DNA of 64,000 bases from Mesorhizobium tamadayense (GCF_003863365.1 NZ_RQXT01000036.1:1-64000); one strand, 5' to 3'. Counted from the first letter of the stretch, positions 44,620 to 54,091 are shown. The notes: generated by a model not told the origin, from the letters alone. Translations and numbers: made by a program.

Positions 44620-45551
44620 AGGTCCTGGTCACCGGCGCGACGGGGCTGATCGGACGCCGAGTCGTCGCCCGGTTACGCCAGGCCGGGTTCGACGTGCGGA
44701 TCGCCTCACGGCGGCCGGAAAAACTGGCGGCTGTCGGCGAGGTCCTTCCGCTGCCCGGCCCCAATGCGCCGGACGCGGCCTTCCTGGCACTGATGCGCGA
44801 TGTGTCGCATGTCGTTCACTGTGCGGCGCTCAACAACGACCGTCGTGCGAGCGACGCCGACTATCAGGCGGCCAATGCGACGCTGACCGGGCGATTGGCC
44901 AAGGCAGCGGCCGCATGCGCCGGCGGGCGTTTTGTCTATCTCTCCTCGATCCGCGCCGTGGCCGGTCCCGGCTTCAGCGGCACCATCGACGAGGCGACGC
45001 CCCCTGCCCCGCAATGCGCCTACGGGCGCTCCAAGCGGGACGGCGAGATCAGGATGATCGAGGCTTACGCCGGACGCCCGGATGCCACGGCGCTGCGCCT
45101 GCCGCCCGTCTACGGCGAGGGCATGAGGGGCAACATGGACGCACTGATGCGGCTTGCCGACACCGCCCTGCCGCTGCCGGCCGGCACCCTCGGAGGACTT
45201 CGCTCGCTGATCTCGTCGGACGCCGCGGCTGGCGCGGTGCTGCACCTTCTGAGCCGCCCGGGACCGCTCCATCCGGCCTATGTCGCGGGCAATGCCGCCC
45301 CTCTTGCGCTGTCCGAGATCATCGCCGCGTTCCGGCGGGGTTTCGGCCGTCCGCCGCGCCTGCTGCCTGTGCCGGCCCTGCCGCTTCGGCTGGCAGCAAC
45401 GCTGCTCGGCAGGCAGGCGTCATTGCAAGCCTTGACCGCGGCCCAGATCTGCGATGCGTCGCTGCTGACCTCGGAAGGCTGGATACCGGAGACCGATACG
45501 CTCGGCCGGCTTGAGGATCTGGCGCGAAAGAAGGCCTATCAGGCCCGGTAG
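44616..45551 (+). CDS. NAD(P)-dependent sugar epimerase/reductase (SDR)
   Basis: A 311-residue extended SDR protein. The Rossmann loop is VTGATGLIGRRVVARL (residues 5-20), the serine is in YLSSIRAVAG, and the catalytic pair is in YGRSKRDGE (YxxxK). It probably modifies a nucleotide or lipid-linked sugar, in the manner of WbpV/Gne-like enzymes that work beside WecA/PglC transferases. It overlaps the ligase-like gene by four bases and converges with the sugar transferase gene, sharing 13 bases at their 3' ends. Confidence 0.85.
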   Translation: MKVLVTGATGLIGRRVVARLRQAGFDVRIASRRPEKLAAVGEVLPLPGPNAPDAAFLALMRDVSHVVHCAALNNDRRASDADYQAANATLTGRLAKAAAACAGGRFVYLSSIRAVAGPGFSGTIDEATPPAPQCAYGRSKRDGEIRMIEAYAGRPDATALRLPPVYGEGMRGNMDALMRLADTALPLPAGTLGGLRSLISSDAAAGAVLHLLSRPGPLHPAYVAGNAAPLALSEIIAAFRRGFGRPPRLLPVPALPLRLAATLLGRQASLQALTAAQICDASLLTSEGWIPETDTLGRLEDLARKKAYQAR

Positions 45552-46075
45552 AATGTGCCCAGCAATATTCTGGTATCGAGGCCGACCGAAGCGGCCTTCA
45601 GATAGGCCGCGTCGGTCTCGGCGCAGAGTTTTGGGTCGGACATGTCGATGCCCTTGATCTGCGCCAGCCCGGTGATGCCCGGAAGTGCTGCCAGCACGCC
45701 CAGTCGCTGCCGATGCCCGATCAGCTCCGTCTGCGTCGGCAGGCACGGACGGGGGCCGACAAGGCTCATCTCGCCCTTAAGCACATTCCAAAGCTGCGGC
45801 AGCTCGTCGACCTTGGTTCGGCGCAGCAGCTTGCCGACCGCGGTGACCGAACCGGTCGGCGCCTCGTGGGTGGGCAGGGAGGGCGTGTCCCGGTGCATGG
45901 TGCGCAGCTTGTGGCAGGCAAAGAGAGTGCCCTGCCGCCCGACGCGCGGCTGCGAGAAGATGGCGGGCCCCGGCGATGTCACCCTGATTGCCAGCATGGC
46001 GGTGAGCATGATCGGCGAGGTCACCGCCAGCATCACGGTCGCGACTAACACGTCGAAAGCCCGCTTTGCCGTCAC
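45539..46075 (-). CDS. Small sugar-phosphate transferase (PglC/WcaJ core)
   Basis: A 178-residue monotopic phosphoglycosyl transferase that starts glycan assembly by moving a sugar-1-phosphate to undecaprenyl phosphate. An N-terminal hydrophobic re-entrant helix (RAFDVLVATVMLAVTSPIML) with the conserved SP break is followed by KLRTMHRD, TKVDELPQLWNVLKGEMSLV and GPRPCLP, where the Asp-Glu pair is catalytic. It lacks the long N-terminal membrane domain of WcaJ, so it is the minimal PglC form. It overlaps the decayed GT2 gene upstream. Confidence 0.9.
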   Translation of the reverse strand: MTAKRAFDVLVATVMLAVTSPIMLTAMLAIRVTSPGPAIFSQPRVGRQGTLFACHKLRTMHRDTPSLPTHEAPTGSVTAVGKLLRRTKVDELPQLWNVLKGEMSLVGPRPCLPTQTELIGHRQRLGVLAALPGITGLAQIKGIDMSDPKLCAETDAAYLKAASVGLDTRILLGTFYRA

Positions 46076-46078
46076 GGC

Positions 46079-46716
46079 TCAGATCCTGCGCCAGAGGAAG
46101 GCGAGGTAGAGGCCGAGCGTGCCCATGAGGGTCTGCCGGTAGACGCCGCTTTTGCCGAGCAGGCTGAAGCGCCGGAGGAGACTACCCTTGCGCGCCCTGA
46201 TGAACAGGCGAAGGCAAAGTGCTGCATCGCGCGCGATGAGGTCGCGGTTGACGGCAAGGCCCCTGAGATTGCTGTCGGTCCAGGTGGCGAACTGGCCTCG
46301 GAACAGACGCCCGAGCCTCGAAAGCCTCGCCTTCCACGAGACGTTGGCGCCGACCAGGTTTGCCGCGTGCTGCCGGGACCTGACCAGCGGCCGCGGCTCG
46401 TAGCGGACCTTGTCGCCGGCGGCGGTGACGAGCGGAAATTGGCGGCAAAGCCCTTTCGCGGGCTTTGCACCAGCGTGACGGAACCCTTCAGCCAGCGGGA
46501 CCGCCACGCCTCCGCGATCGCGAGCGTGGCGTCGATCGAGCTGTCGTCGGAAACCCAGAGTTCGACATGGGGCCAGGATTGCGCGAGCAAGGATTGCAAT
46601 TGCTCGCCGATATGGGCCGCGCCATCCCTCGTGCCCATGGGAACGGCCACGCGCTGATCTTTTCCGGTCACGGCCTCAGAACCTGCAGGGCATTCGAACA
46701 GGCCTTCAATAGCCAA
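46079..46716 (-). pseudogene. Glycosyltransferase family 2, internally deleted and frameshifted
   Basis: The N-terminal GT2 nucleotide-binding part is present (VAVPMGTRDGAAHIGEQLQS, then WVSDDSSIDATLAIAE and SPRKGFAANF). The C-terminal part is present in a different frame (YEPRPLVRSRQHAANLVGAN, then LFIRARKG and SGVYRQTLMGTLGLY). The roughly 100 residues that normally lie between, with the DxD and acceptor site, are missing, and the frame changes near 46440. The gene should be inactive. It sits directly upstream of the sugar transferase, so it was probably once the next step of the same pathway. Confidence 0.82.
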
Positions 46717-46746
46717 TTGCGGGCGGGCGGCACAGGTCTAAAGCAT

Positions 46747-46772
46747 GTCGCGTGAAAAAGAATTCACGCGAC
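46747..46772. repeat. Perfect inverted repeat
   Basis: GTCGCGTGAA and TTCACGCGAC form a 10-bp stem with a 6-base loop, between the GT2 remnant and the CapD-type gene and next to a dispersed palindrome. It may be a transcript end for the minus-strand CapD-type gene, but no T-run follows. Confidence 0.5.
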
Positions 46773-46795
46773 CTGCTTTAGGTCTTTGATTTTAA

Positions 46796-46840
46796 GCATG
46801 TCTTTGTCCCGAAACCGCTGCACACTTTCGGGAGACATGC
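46796..46840. repeat. Dispersed palindromic repeat (same family as at 29 kb)
   Basis: GCATGTC...GACATGC outer arms and CCCGAAA/TTTCGGG inner arms around CCGCTGCACAC. The core matches the 63-base repeat units at 29106-29337 and the degenerate copy at 25366-25404. It ends one base before the stop codon of the CapD-type gene. Confidence 0.75.
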
Positions 46841-46841
46841 T

Positions 46842-48872
46842 TTAGCCGACCTGCCCGGCCGTTTTCGGCACCGCCTGCTCGGGCGCGCCGCTTTGCTCCG
46901 CCCGGTAGAGCCCGGCCAGGATCGCAAGCGCCGCCGCCTTGTCCCGATCGCGCAATGCGGCTTGCAGCGCCGTCAGCGCGGCCTCGATCCGCGGCCACTC
47001 CACGACGTCGGTCCTGAGGCCGAAGATCTTGGCCGTATCGAGCTTGACGACCTCTTCGTTGTCGCCATGCAGCGCCTCGTGCAGCTTCTCACCAGGCCTG
47101 ATGCCGGTGAAGCGGATCGGAATGTCGGTGTAGGGGCTCTTGCCGGCCATACGGATCATGGTTTCGGCGACTTCGAGGATCGGCACGGGCTGGCCCATGT
47201 CGAGCATGTAGATGGCGTAGTCGTCCCTGCCCTGGCGCTGCTCGGCATCGGCGGCCGACATGATGACGAGATCGACGGCCTCGGCCATGGTCATGAAATA
47301 GCGCGTCATCCGCCGGTCGGTGATAGTGACCGGCCCGCCGGCCTCGATCTGCGCCTGGAAGATGGTCGCCACCGAGCCGTTGGAGCCGAAGACATTGCCG
47401 AAGCGCACGGCGATGAATTTGGTGCCGGAATTGCGCAAGCCTGGGGCGCCGGCATGGTGGCCGTTCAGCCCCCCGGCATGGACAAGCGACGGCGCGGCTT
47501 GGGTTTCATGCAGCGAGGAGACGATCTGCTCGGCCGCCCGCTTGGTGACGCCGAGCACCGAACTCGGGTCGACGGCCTTGTCGCTGGAAATCAGCAAGAA
47601 CTGCGGCACCCCGCATTCGGCGGCGACCTCGGCGCAGGCGAGCGTGCCGAAGACATTGGTCCCGATCGCCGCCTCCCAGTTCTCTTCCAGGAGCGGCACG
47701 TGCTTCAGCGCCGCGGCGTGAAAGATGATCGCAGGTTTGAACTCACTGACGAGGCGCAGCATGTGCGGCCGGTCGGTGACGTCGACGATGCGGCTGGTCA
47801 GCCGGTCGCGGTCGTTCTCGTCGATCAGCTGATCGAGCTGGAAAATGCCGAACTCGGAATTGTCGGCCACCAACACCGCCTCGGCGCCGAGCTCCAGCGA
47901 GCGCTTGACCAGGACGCGGCCGATGGAGCCGGCGCCGCCGGTGACCAGCACGCGCTTGCCGCCGACGAAGGCGCCGATGCGCGCGACGTCGGTGGCGACC
48001 GCCGAACGGCGCATGATGGTTTCCATCTCGACGGCATCGAGAACCAGCTTGCCGCCCTGCCCCAGTTCCGAAAGGCCGGAGAACTGGACGACGGCGATGC
48101 CGCTGTGGCGGGCGACGCGCACCAGCTCGGCATAGTCTTCGATCTCGCGCTCGACCCCCTTGCCGAAGATCAGGAGGTCGAGGTTTTCCGTGCCTTTGAC
48201 ATATTCTTCCAGCACCTCGACCAGCCGCGGCCTGAGCGCCACGACCGGAACGCCCTGGATCTGGGTGCCGAGCGGCGCATCGGCCTCGGTCGCCATGATG
48301 CCGGCGATGGCGTATTCGGCCGGCATGGCCGTGCGCGTGAAGCGCACGATCACGTCGGCCTCGCTCAGCCGGCCGATGAACAGCGCCTGCCTGATCGGCG
48401 CATCGCCGGCAGCGCGGCGCAGGATGCGCCAGGACGCGCCGTCGCGCAGGAAGCGATAGTAAAGCCTGGGCGCCGAGATGATGGTGAAGGAGACCAGGAA
48501 GAAGACGATGAACTGGCGCTCGTTGAGGCCGGAGACCGGCTGAAAAAAGGAGCGGAAGGCAATCGAGGCCAGATAGAGGACAATCGTCAGGCTGCCGCAG
48601 CCCTTCAGGATGCTGAAGAAATCGGGCGTGGAAGCAAAGCGCCAGACGGTGTTGTAGAGGCCGCAGGTGCGAAACAAAAAATGGGCTGCGAGCACGATGA
48701 GCACCCAGCAGGCCAGCCCGCCATAGGAGAACGCGTCGAAGGAAAGCCGCGACTGCGACAGGATAAGGCTGAGCGCCACCGCGACCAGGACCATGACAAG
48801 GTCCTGAACCATGATGATGGCGCGCCGCATCTTCGGTCTGAGGCCCGATACGGCTTCTACATATGCGGTCAT
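46842..48872 (-). CDS. CapD/FlaA1-type nucleotide-sugar 4,6-dehydratase/epimerase
   Basis: A 676-residue membrane-bound polysaccharide enzyme. Four hydrophobic segments (about residues 15-115) are followed by a CoA-binding-like domain and then the SDR domain, with NAD loop VTGGAGSIGRVLVKRSLEL near residue 310 and catalytic region LLISSDKAVDPSSVLGVTKR. The ending EKLHEALHGDNEEV is typical. It matches WbpM/CapD proteins that make UDP-linked 4-keto-6-deoxy sugars, often paired with an SDR like that at 44616 and a PglC-like transferase. ATG 48872 is the only good start. Confidence 0.93.
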   Translation of the reverse strand: MTAYVEAVSGLRPKMRRAIIMVQDLVMVLVAVALSLILSQSRLSFDAFSYGGLACWVLIVLAAHFLFRTCGLYNTVWRFASTPDFFSILKGCGSLTIVLYLASIAFRSFFQPVSGLNERQFIVFFLVSFTIISAPRLYYRFLRDGASWRILRRAAGDAPIRQALFIGRLSEADVIVRFTRTAMPAEYAIAGIMATEADAPLGTQIQGVPVVALRPRLVEVLEEYVKGTENLDLLIFGKGVEREIEDYAELVRVARHSGIAVVQFSGLSELGQGGKLVLDAVEMETIMRRSAVATDVARIGAFVGGKRVLVTGGAGSIGRVLVKRSLELGAEAVLVADNSEFGIFQLDQLIDENDRDRLTSRIVDVTDRPHMLRLVSEFKPAIIFHAAALKHVPLLEENWEAAIGTNVFGTLACAEVAAECGVPQFLLISSDKAVDPSSVLGVTKRAAEQIVSSLHETQAAPSLVHAGGLNGHHAGAPGLRNSGTKFIAVRFGNVFGSNGSVATIFQAQIEAGGPVTITDRRMTRYFMTMAEAVDLVIMSAADAEQRQGRDDYAIYMLDMGQPVPILEVAETMIRMAGKSPYTDIPIRFTGIRPGEKLHEALHGDNEEVVKLDTAKIFGLRTDVVEWPRIEAALTALQAALRDRDKAAALAILAGLYRAEQSGAPEQAVPKTAGQVG

Positions 48873-49034
48873 TGGGTAGTACTGAACTCCAAGCGTAGGG
48901 ATGCTACCAGAACGGCGTAGGACAAAACACCGTCCGCCGCCACTCCAGATTGCAAATCCCCAACCCCGTCACCCGGTTATCGCCTTAGCGCGGAGTTTGG
49001 AGGAGGGCTAGGGGGTTTTTGGGGGTCATTTTGA

Positions 49035-49052
49035 AAGTTTTATAAGAAACTT
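49035..49052 (+). promoter_or_regulatory. A/T-rich inverted repeat upstream of the GDP-mannose operon
   Basis: AAGTTT and AAACTT around TATAAG lie 117 bases before the first operon gene, in an otherwise G/C-rich gap. TATAAG could be a -10 box, making this a candidate promoter-operator. Weak evidence. Confidence 0.3.
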
Positions 49053-49168
49053 CTAAAATTCTCATGACGTCCCGCAAAAGAGGAAAGGCGAAGACGAGGC
49101 ATTTTTTGAGGTTGACAGCGCAACCCACTGCAATAATACCGGCCAGCCTTTCCACCAGCAGAAGCGAA

Positions 49169-50602
49169 ATGATGAGATTCGGGTCAAGCGGCGTTCGAGG
49201 TTTGGCTTCGGAATTGGTTGGCAGAGCCAGCGAACTATATACTGAGGCCTTTGCCTGGCGGTTGCTTTCCAGCGGGGTCCAGCCGAATAGTCCGATCTTC
49301 GTCGGTCGTGACTTGCGCGAGAGCAGCCCCACTATCGCCAACGACTGCATGGGGGCACTGGCTGCGAATGGATTTCAGCCGATCGATTGTGGCGTCATTC
49401 CCACGCCTGCCCTCGCCCTCTACGCCCGAAACCACGGTGCGGCGGCTCTCATGGTGACCGGGTCACATATTCCTGCCGATCGTAATGGCATCAAATTTTA
49501 CAACCGCGACGGTGAAATCAACAAGGCGGACGAGGCCGCGATAACGCAATATGTCACCGAAAGACTAAATGTGCATGTCTCGCCACCGATCCCTCTAGGA
49601 ACGAACTGGCCTATTCGCCATAACCAAGCCGTCGCCGCCTATCGGGAGCGCGCCGACAATTTGCTTGAGGCGAACTCTCTTTCCGGCATGAGACTTGGCG
49701 TCTACCAGCACAGCTCGGTTGCAGCAGAATTTTTGGTGGAAGTTCTTCAATTGTTCGGCGCCAGCGTGGTTGCCGTTGGGAAAACCGGAACCTTCGTGCC
49801 TGTCGATACTGAAGCTGTGGATCCCGACACGATTGCAAGGTTGAAAGGCTGGGTCCGCGAATTCGACCTCGACGCCATCGTGTCGACCGACGCGGACGCC
49901 GATCGGCCTCTTGTCGCAGACGAGAATGGCGATGTTTTCCGCGGCGAACTGATCGGGCTCGCCACGGCCCTGTTCCTGAAAGCGGATACCGTCGTGACGC
50001 CGGTGACCTCAAACTCAGGCATTTCGAAAGCATTTGGTTTCGAAGTCCGGAGGACGAAGGTCGGTTCTCCATTTGTCATCGAAGCCATGGAAGCATCGTA
50101 CGGCGCCGGCGGCGTCGTCCTCGGTTTTGAGGCCAATGGCGGTGTTCTGCTGGGCTCGGATTGCACGGTGAACGGGAAGACGTTGAGCGCACTGCCGACG
50201 CGGGACTCGCTTCTGCCGATCCTGGCTGTACTCGGTACTATGACATCGACAAAAAAGAAGCTGTCCCAGCTGCGCGAGCTCTGGAAGCTTCCGGTATGCG
50301 CGAGTGACCGGCTCCAGAATTTCCCCACGGAAAGTTCGAGGAGATTGATGGATAACCTTGCAAACCGGGACTCGCTGCAGCAATTTCTCGCCCCGTTCGG
50401 GACAGTAGACGAAGTCGACGAAACCGACGGCCTCAGGGTGAGGATGCGCACAAATGAGATCATACATCTGCGGCCCTCCGGCAATGCCCCGGAATTGCGC
50501 TGCTATTCGGAAGCTTCGACCGAGAGCAGAGCCACGGCGATCGTCGCCTCGGTGCTGAAAAGGGCGCAGGCATTCGCGTCACAGACGATAGAGGGTATCT
50601 GA
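49169..50602 (+). CDS. Phosphomannomutase/phosphoglucomutase family protein
   Basis: A 477-residue alpha-D-phosphohexomutase, expected to convert mannose-6-phosphate to mannose-1-phosphate. The fold start FGSSGVRGLASELVG is clear. The phosphoserine loop is MVTGSHIPADRNGIKFYN, a variant with TGSH instead of TASHNP. The metal loop is STDADADRPLVADENG instead of DGDGDR, and the phosphate loop is HLRPSGNAPELRCYSE. ATG 49169 (MMRFGSSGVRG) is chosen; the upstream frame is not family-like. It overlaps manC by one base (TGATG). Specificity for mannose is inferred from the operon. Confidence 0.85.
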   Translation: MMRFGSSGVRGLASELVGRASELYTEAFAWRLLSSGVQPNSPIFVGRDLRESSPTIANDCMGALAANGFQPIDCGVIPTPALALYARNHGAAALMVTGSHIPADRNGIKFYNRDGEINKADEAAITQYVTERLNVHVSPPIPLGTNWPIRHNQAVAAYRERADNLLEANSLSGMRLGVYQHSSVAAEFLVEVLQLFGASVVAVGKTGTFVPVDTEAVDPDTIARLKGWVREFDLDAIVSTDADADRPLVADENGDVFRGELIGLATALFLKADTVVTPVTSNSGISKAFGFEVRRTKVGSPFVIEAMEASYGAGGVVLGFEANGGVLLGSDCTVNGKTLSALPTRDSLLPILAVLGTMTSTKKKLSQLRELWKLPVCASDRLQNFPTESSRRLMDNLANRDSLQQFLAPFGTVDEVDETDGLRVRMRTNEIIHLRPSGNAPELRCYSEASTESRATAIVASVLKRAQAFASQTIEGI

Positions 50603-52017
50603 TGAAAGTGGTTCCTGTCATCATCAGCGGCGGAGCCGGCTCGCGGCTGTGGCCTGCCTCCAGGCAATCGCACCCCAAGCCTTTCCTCAAGGTGGCGGAC
50701 GGGCATTCGCTCATCCAGCACACCGTGTTGCGCGCGGCTTCGATAGTGGGGGCCGCCGAGCTCGTCACCGTGACCTCCAAGGATCATCTCTTCCTCACGA
50801 AAGACGATTTTGACGAGCTGGATTCCGTCGTGCTGCCGCGCACCTTCCTGCTCGAGCCGGAGGGCCGGGACACGGCCGCCGCTGTCGCCGCGGCGACCAT
50901 CCACGCCAAGGCAACTCAGGGTCCGGATGCGATCCTGTGCATTTTTCCCGCGGACCACATGATCGGCGACCTGCCAGCCTTTCAGAGCGCCATGAGCCGG
51001 GCGATCGAGCATGCGCGGCAGGGGCGCATTGCAACCCTGGGTATAAATCCGGACAGGCCGGACACGGCGTTCGGCTATATCGAGGCCGATGGCGAAAAAG
51101 TCGTCCGTTTCGTCGAGAAGCCGGACGTCGAGACCGCCAAATCCTATGTCGCCGCCAAACGTTTCTTCTGGAACGCCGGTATCTTCTGCTTCAAGGCGCA
51201 GGTCATGCTCGATGAGATGGCCCTGCATTGCCCGGAGGTGATCGATGCCGTTCTCGGCAGCTACGAGAACGCCGCAATCATTGACGGCGAGCGCGTTGCC
51301 AGCATCGAGCTCTCGGCCAAGCATTTCGCCCTGGCTCCGCGCATCTCGCTCGACCGGGCGGTGATGGAAAAAGCGCATAATCTCGCCGTCGTTCCTTGCG
51401 AGATGGGGTGGAACGACATCGGTTCCTGGAACGCAATGGCCGAACTGATCCCTCCCGACGAGAGCGGGAACAGGATCCGCGGCGATGTCCATATAGTGGA
51501 TACCGTCGACACCTACATAAGCTCGGACAAACGGGTCATCGGCACGGTTGGCGTCAGCGACCTGGTGATTGTCGATTCCCCCGATGCGCTGCTCGTCGCA
51601 TCCCGCGATCGCGTCCAGGACGTCAAGAGACTGTTCGAGGGGCTCAAGGCTTCGGGACACGAAGCGCATCTGCTTCACAGCACGGTGCACCGGCCCTGGG
51701 GCACCTATACCGTGCTCGAGGAAGGCGAACGCTTCAAGATCAAGCGCATCGAGGTGAAGCCGGGCGGGCGCCTGAGCCTGCAGATGCACTACCATCGTTC
51801 GGAGCACTGGGTCGTGGTCAGCGGCACCGCCAAGATTGTCAACGGCGACCAGGAGCTGCTGCTGACCACCAACCAATCGACCTATATCCCGTGCGGCCAC
51901 AAGCATCGGCTCGAGAATCCAGGCAATATCGGCCTGGTGATGATCGAGGTCCAAAGCGGCGAATATCTCGGCGAGGATGACATCGTGCGCTTCGACGACG
52001 TATACGGTCGCACCTGA
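50602..52017 (+). CDS. manC: Mannose-1-phosphate guanylyltransferase / mannose-6-phosphate isomerase ManC
   Basis: A 471-residue bifunctional type II enzyme. The N-terminal nucleotidyltransferase has VIISGGAGSRLWPASRQSHP then KPFLKV and FVEKPDVETA. The C-terminal cupin isomerase has RPWGTYTVLEEGERFKIKRI and LSLQMHYHRSEHWVVVSGTA with metal-binding His. It makes GDP-mannose for Gmd and Rmd downstream. The equivalent of WbpW/AlgA in Pseudomonas and of NoeJ in rhizobia; here the ABC exporter context points to surface polysaccharide. Confidence 0.93.
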   Translation: MKVVPVIISGGAGSRLWPASRQSHPKPFLKVADGHSLIQHTVLRAASIVGAAELVTVTSKDHLFLTKDDFDELDSVVLPRTFLLEPEGRDTAAAVAAATIHAKATQGPDAILCIFPADHMIGDLPAFQSAMSRAIEHARQGRIATLGINPDRPDTAFGYIEADGEKVVRFVEKPDVETAKSYVAAKRFFWNAGIFCFKAQVMLDEMALHCPEVIDAVLGSYENAAIIDGERVASIELSAKHFALAPRISLDRAVMEKAHNLAVVPCEMGWNDIGSWNAMAELIPPDESGNRIRGDVHIVDTVDTYISSDKRVIGTVGVSDLVIVDSPDALLVASRDRVQDVKRLFEGLKASGHEAHLLHSTVHRPWGTYTVLEEGERFKIKRIEVKPGGRLSLQMHYHRSEHWVVVSGTAKIVNGDQELLLTTNQSTYIPCGHKHRLENPGNIGLVMIEVQSGEYLGEDDIVRFDDVYGRT

Positions 52018-52099
52018 CGAATCACAGGCTCGCGGGGCTGGGGCGGGCAACTATCAATCACAGGCGCTTGGGGGAGCACCAGACACACCGAGAACATTG

Positions 52100-53092
52100 A
52101 TGACAAAAACAGCTTTGATAACCGGCGTCACCGGACAAGACGGCGCCTACCTGGCGGAACTCCTGCTCTCCAAAGGCTACGAGGTCCACGGGCTCGCCAG
52201 GCGATCGAGCACCGCCGACGTGAACACCACGCGCCTGAAATGGCTGGGCATCGAGAAGGACGTCCGGATCGTCGATGGAAATCTGACGGATTTGTCGGGT
52301 CTCGCCCGAACCATTCGCGACGTAAGGCCGGACGAGGTCTACAACCTTGCCGCCCAGTCCTTCGTCAAATCATCCTGGCAGCAGCCGATCCTGACGGGGA
52401 ACGTCACCGGCCTAGGCGTGACAAATGTTCTGGAGGCGCTGCGCCTGGAATCGCCGGAGGCCCGTTTCTACCAGGCCTCGTCGTCCGAAATGTACGGTCT
52501 CATCCAGGAACCCATGCAGTCGGAGACCACGCCCTTCCATCCCCGGTCTCCCTACGCGGTGGCGAAGCTCTACGGCCATTGGATAACTATCAACTATCGG
52601 GAGAGCTTCGGGATGCATGCCTCCAGCGGCATCCTGTTCAACCACGAGTCACCGCTTCGAGGCATTGAATTCGTGACCCGCAAGGTCACCGATGCGGTCG
52701 CGCGCATCAAGAAGGGGCTGGCCAGCGAATTGCGGCTCGGAAACATCGACGCCAAGCGCGATTGGGGCCACTCCAAGGACTATGTGCGCGCCATGTGGCT
52801 GATGCTGCAGCAGGACGAGCCGGATGACTACGTGGTGGCGACGGGCAGGACGACGACCGTGCGCGACATGTGCCGGATCGCGTTCGAGCATGTCGGGCTC
52901 AACATCGACGACCACCTTGTCATCGATCCCGACCTATTCAGGCCGGCGGAAGTCGAGATCCTGCTTGGCAATCCGGCAAAGGCCAAGCAGAAGCTCGGCT
53001 GGGAAGCGACGATCTCGCTGGAAGAGATGATCCGTGAAATGGTGGATGCCGATCTCGAACGCCACAGCAACCCCGCTGGACGCCGGTCTTGA
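52100..53092 (+). CDS. gmd: GDP-mannose 4,6-dehydratase Gmd
   Basis: A 330-residue extended SDR enzyme converting GDP-mannose to GDP-4-keto-6-deoxymannose. NADP loop ITGVTGQDGAYLAELLLSKG, then RRSSTADVNTTRL, catalytic SSSEMYG and YAVAKLYGHW (YxxxK), and NHESPLRG are typical of Gmd. ATG 52100 (MTKTALITGVTG) is chosen; the frame upstream overlaps the manC end in another phase. It is followed 21 bases later by rmd, which completes GDP-rhamnose synthesis. Confidence 0.94.
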   Translation: MTKTALITGVTGQDGAYLAELLLSKGYEVHGLARRSSTADVNTTRLKWLGIEKDVRIVDGNLTDLSGLARTIRDVRPDEVYNLAAQSFVKSSWQQPILTGNVTGLGVTNVLEALRLESPEARFYQASSSEMYGLIQEPMQSETTPFHPRSPYAVAKLYGHWITINYRESFGMHASSGILFNHESPLRGIEFVTRKVTDAVARIKKGLASELRLGNIDAKRDWGHSKDYVRAMWLMLQQDEPDDYVVATGRTTTVRDMCRIAFEHVGLNIDDHLVIDPDLFRPAEVEILLGNPAKAKQKLGWEATISLEEMIREMVDADLERHSNPAGRRS

Positions 53093-53113
53093 GCAGAAAG
53101 CCGCTGTTGCCTC

Positions 53114-54070
53114 ATGGCTGATACATTGACCCATCGCATCCTGATAACCGGGGCAAGCGGGTTCGTCGGCTCGGCACTGTTGCAGTTGCTAGAGCGGGAC
53201 CATGGCGGATGCAAGGTGTTTGCGTTCGGTCACGGCCCAAAGCAGACAAACGCCATCGACCTGCAGGACCCGGAAGCCGTCGAGGCGGCCGTGCGTGAGG
53301 TCCGGCCGACCGCGGTCGTGCACCTGGCGGCGGTCGCGATGCCCGCCGATGCAAACAACGCGCCGCGGCATGCCTGGAACGTCAATGTCATGGGGACGAT
53401 GAACCTCGCCGAATCCGTGATGCGCCATGCGCCGCGGGCGCGGTTCGTCTATGTCGGCAGTTCGGAAGCCTACGGCGCCTCGTTCCAGAGCATTGAAGGC
53501 CCGGTGACTGAGACAGCGCCGCTTCGGCCGACGACGGCTTACGGCGCCACCAAGGCGGCAGCGGATGTGATGATCGGCCAGATGGCCTATGACGGGCTGC
53601 GCGCCGTTCGCTTTCGGCCGTTCAACCACACCGGCCCGGGTCAGTCCGATACCTATGTGGTGCCAGCCTTCGCCCGCCAGGTTGCCGAGATCGTGTCGGG
53701 CAAGAGGGAGCCGGTCATCCACACCGGAAATCTCGATGCGGAGCGCGACTTCCTGGATGTCCGCGATGTCGTGCGCGCCTATGCGGGCGCGGCGACGCTG
53801 GACCTCGATGCCGATCCGGACCACGTCTACAATCTCGCATCCGGCCAACCTCGGAAGATCCGAACCATCCTCGATAAGCTGATCGCGCAGGCAGGCATCG
53901 ATATCGAAGTGCGCATCGATCCGGCAAAGCTCCGCCCGAACGACACTCCATTGGCGTGGGGTGATGCATCAAAGGCACGCGACAGGCTGAACTGGGGGCC
54001 TCTGGTGCCATTCGAACAGACAATTGCCGATGTTTTCGGATATTGGCACCAGGTCTGCAACGTCCGCTGA
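53114..54070 (+). CDS. rmd: GDP-6-deoxy-D-mannose reductase Rmd-like
   Basis: A 318-residue SDR reductase. The Rossmann loop is ITGASGFVGSALLQLL, the serine is in YVGSSEAYGASF, and the YxxxK motif is YGATKAAAD. FNHTGPGQSDTYVVPAFARQ and DFLDVRDVVRAY are characteristic of Rmd rather than fucose synthase. With Gmd it yields GDP-D-rhamnose, the donor for D-rhamnan chains. It is next to wzm, the usual position in A-band-type clusters. A talose-forming variant (Tld) cannot be excluded from sequence. Confidence 0.85.
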   Translation: MADTLTHRILITGASGFVGSALLQLLERDHGGCKVFAFGHGPKQTNAIDLQDPEAVEAAVREVRPTAVVHLAAVAMPADANNAPRHAWNVNVMGTMNLAESVMRHAPRARFVYVGSSEAYGASFQSIEGPVTETAPLRPTTAYGATKAAADVMIGQMAYDGLRAVRFRPFNHTGPGQSDTYVVPAFARQVAEIVSGKREPVIHTGNLDAERDFLDVRDVVRAYAGAATLDLDADPDHVYNLASGQPRKIRTILDKLIAQAGIDIEVRIDPAKLRPNDTPLAWGDASKARDRLNWGPLVPFEQTIADVFGYWHQVCNVR

Positions 54071-54091
54071 CGGCGCGCAAAGGTCAAATCT

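Noticed and set aside
46893..48920. A 675-codon open frame on the + strand
   Set aside because: Antisense to the CapD/FlaA1-type gene with no recognisable domain.
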